Of a stretch of DNA of 64,000 bases, positions 57,630-64,000 are shown in pieces. Made by a program: the position numbers and the translations under genes. Positions within the stretch are counted from its first letter, which is position 1; each line of letters opens with the position of its first letter. This stretch comes from Prorocentrum cordatum (taxonomy: Eukaryota; Sar; Dinophyceae; Prorocentrales; Prorocentraceae): assembly GCA_963575745.1 (NCBI GenBank), contig CAUYUJ010014769.1:157501-221500 (forward strand). The letters are read 5' to 3'. Under the pieces are notes generated by a model. That model searched no databases, was not told where the DNA came from, and saw nothing but the letters and a program-made list of their open reading frames with translations.

Positions 57630-57840
57630 GTCATCATCGTCATCATCAGCATCATCATCACCATCATCATCATCGCCATCATCATCATCATCATCACCAC
57701 CATCATCATCATCATCATCATCATTATCATCATCATCATCATCATTATCGCCATCATCATTGTCATCATCATCATCGTCATCATCACTACCACCATCACC
57801 ATCACCATCACCATCACCATCATACTTATTCTCATTGGCA
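57560..57840. repeat. (CAT)n microsatellite
   Basis: About 270 bp of CAT with CAC/CGT variants. Poly-His and poly-Met frames are artefacts. Confidence 0.97.
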
Positions 57841-57939
57841 TCACATCATTGTTGCCGTCTCAGACCAGACTCATTGTTTTCAACGTTGCTCCGAAGTCGC
57901 TTGGGCGGCCTTGGTCCTCCTCATTCTCTCCCGATCGAT

Positions 57940-58545
57940 CTTCCGCACATCCTCCTCCTCTTCCTCGCCGTTCCTCGAGCCCTCTTCGTCGTTCGCCGTC
58001 CCATCCCTCATATCCTCCTTGTCCTGACCCTCCTCCTCCTCCTGCTCCTCCTCCTCCTCCTCTTCCTCCTCCTGCTCCTCCTTCTCTCCCTCCCTCTTAT
58101 ATTGCCGCGTGCACGCGCGGCCAATCTCAGCCCGAGGACTTAAGCCCCCTCGTCGTTTGAGCTATCTGATGGCCCCTGGAGGGCGAAACCCAGGAGGAGG
58201 AGGAGGAGGAGGAGGAGGAGGAGGAGGAGGATATGAGGGATGGGACGGCGAACAAGGAAATTGGTAAAGAGGAGGGAAACGGAGAAGGGACACAAGGATA
58301 ATCGAAGGAGGGGAGGAGGAAAGACATGGGATTCCGACGCGCGACGGGGAGAGGAGACGGATAAGGAGTCGAGGAGGAGGAGGAGCAATGATGAGGAGGA
58401 GGACGGGGGGAGGAGGAGGAAGAGTAGGAGGAGGAGAAGGAGGAGAAGGAATGACGAGGACGAGGACGAGGAGAAAGACAAGGAGAAGAAGGAGGCGGAA
58501 GAGGAGGAGCAGGAGGGGGAAGAGAGGGAGGATAAACATGTGAGA
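57940..58545. repeat. (CCT)n then (GGA)n tracts
   Basis: A pyrimidine tract to about 58,100 and a purine tract from 58,190, again an inverted low-complexity pair. Confidence 0.93.
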
Positions 58546-58679
58546 GGGGCGTCGACGCGGGCCCCCATCCCCATCGAGGGCGAGGAAACCATGAGGCCCA
58601 TAGGGGCCTCGGCGCGCTTCTCCCCGTTGCCTCCAGATCCGCCAAGAACTATGCGAGTGCGCAGCGGAGCGCGGACATG

Positions 58680-58780
58680 CTGCGCGTCGGGGATGCACAT
58701 CCCCGAGGCATGTCCGCACAGTGTGCCGCCCACCTCTTGGCGTCAAGGGGTGGGCGGCACACAGTGCAGAGCTTGGAAAC
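58680..58780. repeat. two hairpins
   Basis: GGGGATGCACATCCCC at 58,690, and a larger inverted repeat: GTGTGCCGCCCACCTCTTGG (58,729) against GGGTGGGCGGCACACAGTGC (58,757). Confidence 0.75.
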
Positions 58781-59647
58781 AATCCACGGCCGCCTCGCGA
58801 TGTCTCGGAATGTTCCTCACTCCTCATCAGTATCTTACATATTATTCCTGTTCGTCCTCATCATCTTTCTTCTCCGTCTCATTATCCTTCCCCTCATCAT
58901 CCCATCGTTTCTTCCTCCTCCTCTTCCTCCTCCCTCTCCTCCTCCCTGGTAGGCCCGGCCGTTCCACCGAGACCCCATGATTGCTGGAAGGCGGGCCGAT
59001 TCTGGTTCACATGCCAAACCCACCCGTGCACCAAACACTCCAAATAGGGCCTGACACCACGCCCAATTAACGCCCAGGCAGTTCGCGGTCCTCCCCAACC
59101 GCCTTTAAAACCGAATTGAGCCTCCTCTCCGAAAAATGCACCCCACGAGCTCACATTGACCACGCGCCCGTTGGACCCGCAGCGACAACGACGCAGCGGG
59201 GTCGTCGGAGAAACGAAACACCACATCCGCCATACTCATGACCAGACAGCTTCTGGAACGCAGCCCGAACACCCTAAACAGCACGTGGGCCGAAACGCAA
59301 GCTGGCTTCATCATTGCCCCATGGCCATGTACCGTAGACAAGCTGACTAACGAAAGCGATCGCGACTACGGCTGCTCGTTGGTGTTGTCTTTGTCCGCTT
59401 CCCTCCTCTCCCCCGCTTCCTTGTTTTCCTCATCCTCCCCCCTCTGCTTTTGATGTTTTTTTTTGTTTTTTGTTTTTTTTTTTTTGTTTTTTTTCAGCGT
59501 CTCCGCTGGAGGTACTGCATGTACCATTTAACTGCTGCGTTCTCGGCAAACTTTGCGCGGTTGATCCCTGTCGCACGCTTCCGCGTTCCAAAGTTTTCCG
59601 TCTCGTCCCTGTAATTGTGGGATTGCCGATGGCCCCCAGAAAGCACA

Positions 59648-61078
59648 TTACCCGACAACGCGTTTCGCCCTCAGCTTTCGCCCGACGCAGGTCTTAAAGG
59701 CAAACGCGCGGCAAGGTAACACGCGTCCTGGGGGCCATCGGTCGTAGCCTGGATTTCCAGCAAACCTCGCCTGGGCGCCAAGGTGTCTGGCCCAGACATG
59801 AAACTTCATGACAACTTTACGGCCTGTGGAGATCCAAGCTGCCATGGCGTCAAAAATGACGCTCTCCAAGTGCAGGGCAGCCAGCTCATCCATTCTGCGC
59901 GGTTGGCCGCGCGAGATCTCGCTGTAATCCAGCAGCCCAGTGCCAACGGTGAGCAGCTTGGCACCCTCACGCATGGCAGGGTCGGCGTCGTCCAGCAGCA
60001 ACTGACCGCCCTGGTCACGAAGTAAGTGCACAACGCACGGCAATAACTTCCTAGACTTGCCCGCTTTCAGTTTAAGCAGCGGGTCATCCCTAGTGCCGCA
60101 CATGGATGAAGAAAGGCCAATCTGCCGTTCAGCGGAAGGAACACCCATGCTACGATACCATTGCTTCATAGACTCATTTATAGCAATGTCCACGTCATCG
60201 TGGTCGTCGTCGTGGTAAACACCGAAAAATTGCAGTGATATGAGTCTCCACATCACTGCGCCCATATAGTAGTGCAGAATGCCCAGGTCAAAAAAATGCA
60301 TTGAATCGAACAAAAAGTGGTCCAACGTTAAGCCTGGAATGCCAGGCTGCAGGCCTGGAACGCAAAACAATCTGTTAATAAATAGCAAACTATTGGCAGG
60401 GCGCCGATGCGCAACAAACCGGCGCTTGTTCGGTGGAAAATCGCTGCACCGCTCCCCGTGCCAGAAATCAGGAAAGCCAGGGTGGACAGGTTCGATCCTG
60501 TCCCCTCGCCTCAGCAGCGGGAACTTGTCCCGCATGACACTCGACACGACAACGCCGCCCCGTTTCCTTTTGATGCGCGAGTTCTCGCGCAGCTCGGCCG
60601 CGCCATCGTCATCCACGGGGAGCCGGAACAATGCTGTGGCAGCTGCGTCCAACAACCAATCGTGAGTGCGCTTGCGGGAAGGCGCGGCCAGGTCGGCAAA
60701 CGTGTTCCTGTGCGCAAAACAACGCAAGCATCCGTAGTTTGAGCGATAGTCTGGAAGACCTAGGCTCTTGCACATCTCGTCGAGGTCAGCCGCCACCTCG
60801 ACCAACACAACCCGACAATCCCCGACCAGCGACGGGTAGAGCGGCTGGCCTGCCATGCGACTTCGGGCAGAACCCGCTGGCCAAGGATTGCCGAGCGAAT
60901 CGGTTCGAGGCCACGTACCTTCCGAAGCGACACGAAAGTCGAAAGCGACTTTATCAAGCAAGCTCTGCATTGCATGCGAACCCCTGCAACCACATCGGCA
61001 AAACATCCGATAATGCAGCTGCGCCACCAGGATGCGATCATCCATGTGAAGCGTGGAAACAAAAATCCGCTGACCCAA
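59648..61078 (-). CDS. transposase-like protein (possibly TNP2/CACTA or Plavaka type)
   Basis: A 476-codon unbroken minus-strand frame with normal, non-repetitive composition. It has VVLVEVAADLDEMCKSLGLP then GCLRCFAHRN (a CxxC pair after an acidic helix) and LDHFLFDSMHFFDLGILHYY. These recall the GLPSxxxxxPCRxC and DxMHxxDLGxxxxL blocks of TNP2-type DDE transposases. The match is from memory and partial. I saw no terminal inverted repeats around it. Host protein of unknown function is the alternative. The first Met may not be the start. Confidence 0.5.
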   Translation of the reverse strand: MGQRIFVSTLHMDDRILVAQLHYRMFCRCGCRGSHAMQSLLDKVAFDFRVASEGTWPRTDSLGNPWPAGSARSRMAGQPLYPSLVGDCRVVLVEVAADLDEMCKSLGLPDYRSNYGCLRCFAHRNTFADLAAPSRKRTHDWLLDAAATALFRLPVDDDGAAELRENSRIKRKRGGVVVSSVMRDKFPLLRRGDRIEPVHPGFPDFWHGERCSDFPPNKRRFVAHRRPANSLLFINRLFCVPGLQPGIPGLTLDHFLFDSMHFFDLGILHYYMGAVMWRLISLQFFGVYHDDDHDDVDIAINESMKQWYRSMGVPSAERQIGLSSSMCGTRDDPLLKLKAGKSRKLLPCVVHLLRDQGGQLLLDDADPAMREGAKLLTVGTGLLDYSEISRGQPRRMDELAALHLESVIFDAMAAWISTGRKVVMKFHVWARHLGAQARFAGNPGYDRWPPGRVLPCRAFAFKTCVGRKLRAKRVVG

Positions 61079-61335
61079 GTTTGGGTAGGATGGCGTATGA
61101 GGCTATTCTCTCACTCACCCCCCCTTCACATCGCAATCTTCGGTAGGAGGGGAGGGGGGGTTGGAGGGCAGCAAGGACAAGGCTACGCGGTTGTTTGAAG
61201 GCTGCTGAAGATAGTCGGGTGGATCGCGGGGAAAAAGCAGGAACTGCGTGGCGCGTCGCCAGAGCAGGAGGAACGATGAGGAAGGATACTTGGAATGACA
61301 GGGACTGAAACGAGCACATTCAACGAAAAGCAGGA

Positions 61336-61336
61336 G

Positions 61337-61400
<64 letters not shown>
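61336..61400. repeat. (GA)n tract
   Basis: About 60 bp of GA/AG. Confidence 0.97.
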
Positions 61401-61514
61401 TTGGATGGAGGAAGGAGAATGAACATCTGCATGGCGTGGGGCGGGGGAGAAGGGGGGAAGGGGGGCACGTATGCAACGCCAAGAAAGGAATTATGACATG
61501 GAGCGTGGTCATGA

Positions 61515-61640
61515 TGAGGATGGGGATCAGGGGGAGGAGGGGGGGGGGGAGGAGGAGGAGGAGGAGGCGGAACAGGAGGAGGAGGAGGAGGAGGCGGAGG
61601 AGGAGGAGGAGGAGGAGGGCGAGGAGCACGGCCAGCACAC
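61515..61640. repeat. (GGA)n tract
   Basis: Purine microsatellite. Confidence 0.9.
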
Positions 61641-61799
61641 GGCTTAAGAACTTCGGTGGTTCGGGGAGGGTACCTTTATGTTCTTCGTTTTTGTTCCATG
61701 TTCTTGTGCATCCTGGGGGAGGGTATCCTCGATGTTCTTCAGTTTGGCGCCATTATTCCTTCGTTCTGACAAAGCTGGGGTTCGGGGCTCACGATTCGG

Positions 61800-62480
61800 C
61801 TACGAGCGTCCGCGGCGGGGGCGGGACCCTCCATGTTCTTCGGTCCCGAAGTCACGGTGCGGCCTTCAGCAACCGCGTGCCCCTTCATGATGGTGGTGCG
61901 ATTGCAATCACCCTCGCATGTTCTTAGGGGACTGTTTGGCGTTGGTGGGCTTCGGGCTGCGGGGCTTAGGGCGTGCGGATGCAGGCTTGATTGAGGCTGC
62001 GTACGCACGTAGGCCGCAGGGCTCGCGCGTCCGCGGCACGGGCAGGACCCTCCATGTTCTTCGGTTTCGATGTCAAGGTGCGGCCTCCAGCAACCGCGTG
62101 CCCCTTGATGATGGCGGCGTGAGTGCAATCACCCTCGCATGTTCTTGGGGGAGAACTTGGCGCTAGTGGGCTTCAGGTTTCGGAGAGCAGCGTGCGCGGC
62201 TGCAGGCATGGGGCTAGGGCGGGCGGGCGAAGCCACGCGCAGCTTCCTGGGCTGCTGCAGGGCTGAGAGGTTGGATGTGCGGATGACGTTCAGGACGTAG
62301 CGCTGATGTCGGTCCTATGCTAAGGCCCATGGGGTAGGCCGCAGGGCTCGCGCATCCGCGGCGCGGGCAGGACCCTCCATGCTTTTCGGTCTCGATGTCA
62401 AGGTGCGGCCATCCGCAACCGCGTCCCCCTGGATGATGGTGGCGCGAAAGGAATCGCCCTCGCATGTTCCTAGGAGAGAG
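61800..62480 (+). repeat. tandem repeat of 220-325-bp units, three copies
   Basis: Each unit has GGGCAGGACCCTCCATGTTC, GATGTCAAGGTGCGGCC, CAGCAACCGCGTGCCCCTTG and AATCACCCTCGCATGTTCTT, starting near 61,820, 62,040 and 62,368. Confidence 0.85.
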
Positions 62481-62514
62481 TTTGGCGGTTGTTGGGCATC
62501 AGAGCGGGGTATGT

Positions 62515-62555
62515 GCGCGTGTGCGTGCGTGCGTGCGTGCGTGTGTGCGTGCGTC
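62515..62555. repeat. (GTGC)n microsatellite
   Basis: GTGCGTGC repeats directly before the satellite. Confidence 0.9.
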
Positions 62556-62627
62556 CTACCGAGGGCCACGCAAAACTTGACATGCGCGTCTGCGCTGCCG
62601 CAAGCGAGTTAAGAGGCCCGCGTTGTC

Positions 62628-64000
62628 AGCAATAGGAGAGTCGCCACGTTGGCTTGGAAATTCAAAGTGCACCTTCAGCGTCGCCAGTCAGATTTCCAAG
62701 TTAGCATGGGCTCTGGCGCATGTGTTCTGCAACGGCGCATGCAACCACTTCTCGCGCGCGCCTGCGCCGCCGCGCGCGCGGCGGCGCAGGGGCGCGGGGC
62801 GCTCAGTGTTATCAGCAGTAGAAGAAGCGCCATGTTGGCCTGGAGAATCAAAGTGGGCCACTAGCGGCTGCCGATTGGATTTCCAAGTCAACATGGGTTC
62901 TGGTGTACGTGTCTTGCAACGGCGTATACAACAACCCCTCGCGCGCGGCGGCGCGTGCGCGTGGGGCGCCCCGCGTTATCAGCAATAGAAAAGTTGCCAT
63001 GATGGCCTGGGAAATCAAAGTGAACCCTTAGTGGTTGCCGATTGGGTTTCGAAGTTAACATGGGTTATGGTGCATGTGTTCTACACCAGCGCAGACAAAC
63101 ACTCCTCGCGCGCGCCTGCGCCGCCGCGCGCGCGGCGGCGTGTGCGCGTGCGGAGCTCAGCGTTATCGGCAATAGAAGAGTCGCCATGTTGGCCTGGAAA
63201 ATCAAAGTGAACCCTAAGCGGTTGCCACTTGGATTTCCAAGTTAACATGGTTTCTGGTGCATGTCTTCTGCAACAGCGCGCGCAAAACTTCTCGCGCGTT
63301 CCTGCGCCGCCGCGCGCGCGGCGGCGCGCGCGCGCGAGAAACGCCGCAGCGCCAGCAATAGGACAGTTGCCGCGTTGACTGGGGAATTCAAAGGGAGCCC
63401 TTGGAAGTGGGCAGTTTGTTTTCCAAGTTAACATGGGTTTAAGTGCATGTGTTCTGCAGCGGCGCATGCAAACACTTCTCGCGCGCGCCTGCGCCGCCGC
63501 GCGCGCGCCTGCGCCGCCGCGCGCGCGGCGGCGCAGGGGCGTGGGGCGCTCAGTGTTATCAGCAGCAGAAGAAGCGCCATGCTGGCCTGGGGAATCGAAG
63601 TGGACCACTAGCGGTTGCCGATTGGATTTCCAAGTCAACATGGGTTCTGGTGTACGTGTCTTGCAACGGCGTATACAACAACCCCTCGCGCGCGCCCGCG
63701 CCGCCGCGCGCGCGGCGGCGCCGCCGCGCGCGCGGCGGCGCGTGCGCGTGGGGCGCCCCGCGTTATCAGCAATAGAAAAGTTGCCACGTTGGCCTGGGAA
63801 ATCAAAGTGAACCCTTAGTGGTTGCCGATTGGATTTCGAAGCTAACATGGGTTATGGTGCATGTGTTCTACAACAGCGCAGACAAACACTCCTCGCGCGC
63901 GCCTGCGCCGCCGCGCGCGCGGCGGCGTGTGCGCGTGCGGAGCTTCGCGTTATCGGCAATAGAAGAGTCGCCATGTTGGCCTGGAAAATCAAAGTGAACC
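62628..64000 (+). repeat. ~188-bp satellite in four-monomer higher-order repeats
   Basis: Eight monomers start near 62,628, 62,815, 62,983, 63,167, 63,355, 63,562, 63,767 and 63,955. The last is cut by the window end. Each opens with CAATAGAAGAGTCGCCATGT, has TTTCCAAGTTAACATGGG in the middle, and ends in a GC palindrome. Monomers 2, 3 and 4 match 6, 7 and 8 better than their neighbours. Confidence 0.9.
62761..62790. repeat. perfect 30-bp GC palindrome of the satellite monomer
   Basis: Self-complementary, alternating CG/GC, recurring in most monomers with length variants. It can form a cruciform or Z-DNA. Confidence 0.9.

Noticed and set aside
61800-64000. CRISPR array
   Set aside because: Repeats are long, contiguous and diverged, without unique spacers, and the genome is eukaryotic; this is satellite DNA.

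Overview
The window is nuclear DNA of a dinoflagellate. The key evidence is a 22-nt dinoflagellate spliced-leader sequence (minus strand, 21,329-21,350) at the exact 5' end of a retroelement. Supporting features are very GC-rich exons, huge simple-sequence tracts, spliced genes whose introns mostly start with GC or GA, and LINE-type and Pif1/Helitron-type proteins typical of this group. The species cannot be named from sequence alone. There is one 100-N assembly gap (10,313-10,412).

Layout. 1-14 kb: mini- and microsatellites ((CAA)n, (CCT)n, (GTC)n), dispersed repeats, and two convincing minus-strand exons (5.2 and 7.0 kb) of an unrecognised gene. 14.08-21.37 kb: a nearly complete minus-strand LINE-type retrotransposon. 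It has a Cys4 finger and coiled-coil ORF1, an endonuclease, a reverse transcriptase and an RNase H, is bounded by a 16-bp target-site duplication, and has the spliced leader fused to its 5' end. 22.3-42.2 kb: one minus-strand gene, a serine peptidase of family S28 (Pro-X carboxypeptidase / dipeptidyl-peptidase II type), rebuilt here from 14 phase-compatible exons (about 460 residues, all three catalytic residues present). Its first exons are not found. Its introns hold almost every repeat family of the window, including a 160-bp terminal-inverted-repeat element in many copies and an introner-like element that starts exactly at a 5' splice site twice.

42.3-48 kb: a CCAAGAGGCCC repeat block, an unknown ORF interrupted by one TAG, and a second, decayed LINE (endonuclease, reverse transcriptase, C-terminal fingers). 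48-57 kb: an array of roughly 0.83-1.03 kb repeat units, each with a perfect 11-bp hairpin, interrupted by a frameshifted Pif1/Helitron-type helicase flanked by direct repeats of about 390 bp. 57-64 kb: (CAT)n and (GGA)n tracts, a transposase-like ORF, a short tandem array, and a satellite of about 188-bp monomers arranged as four-monomer higher-order repeats, each monomer carrying a long GC palindrome.

The only clear host function is the S28 peptidase, probably a lysosomal or secreted proline-specific exopeptidase. The rest is mobile DNA and its debris. Exon limits were placed by hand from reading frame, codon third positions, AG acceptors and phase continuity, so they are predictions. Several one-base frame breaks sit in G or C runs and could be sequencing errors.
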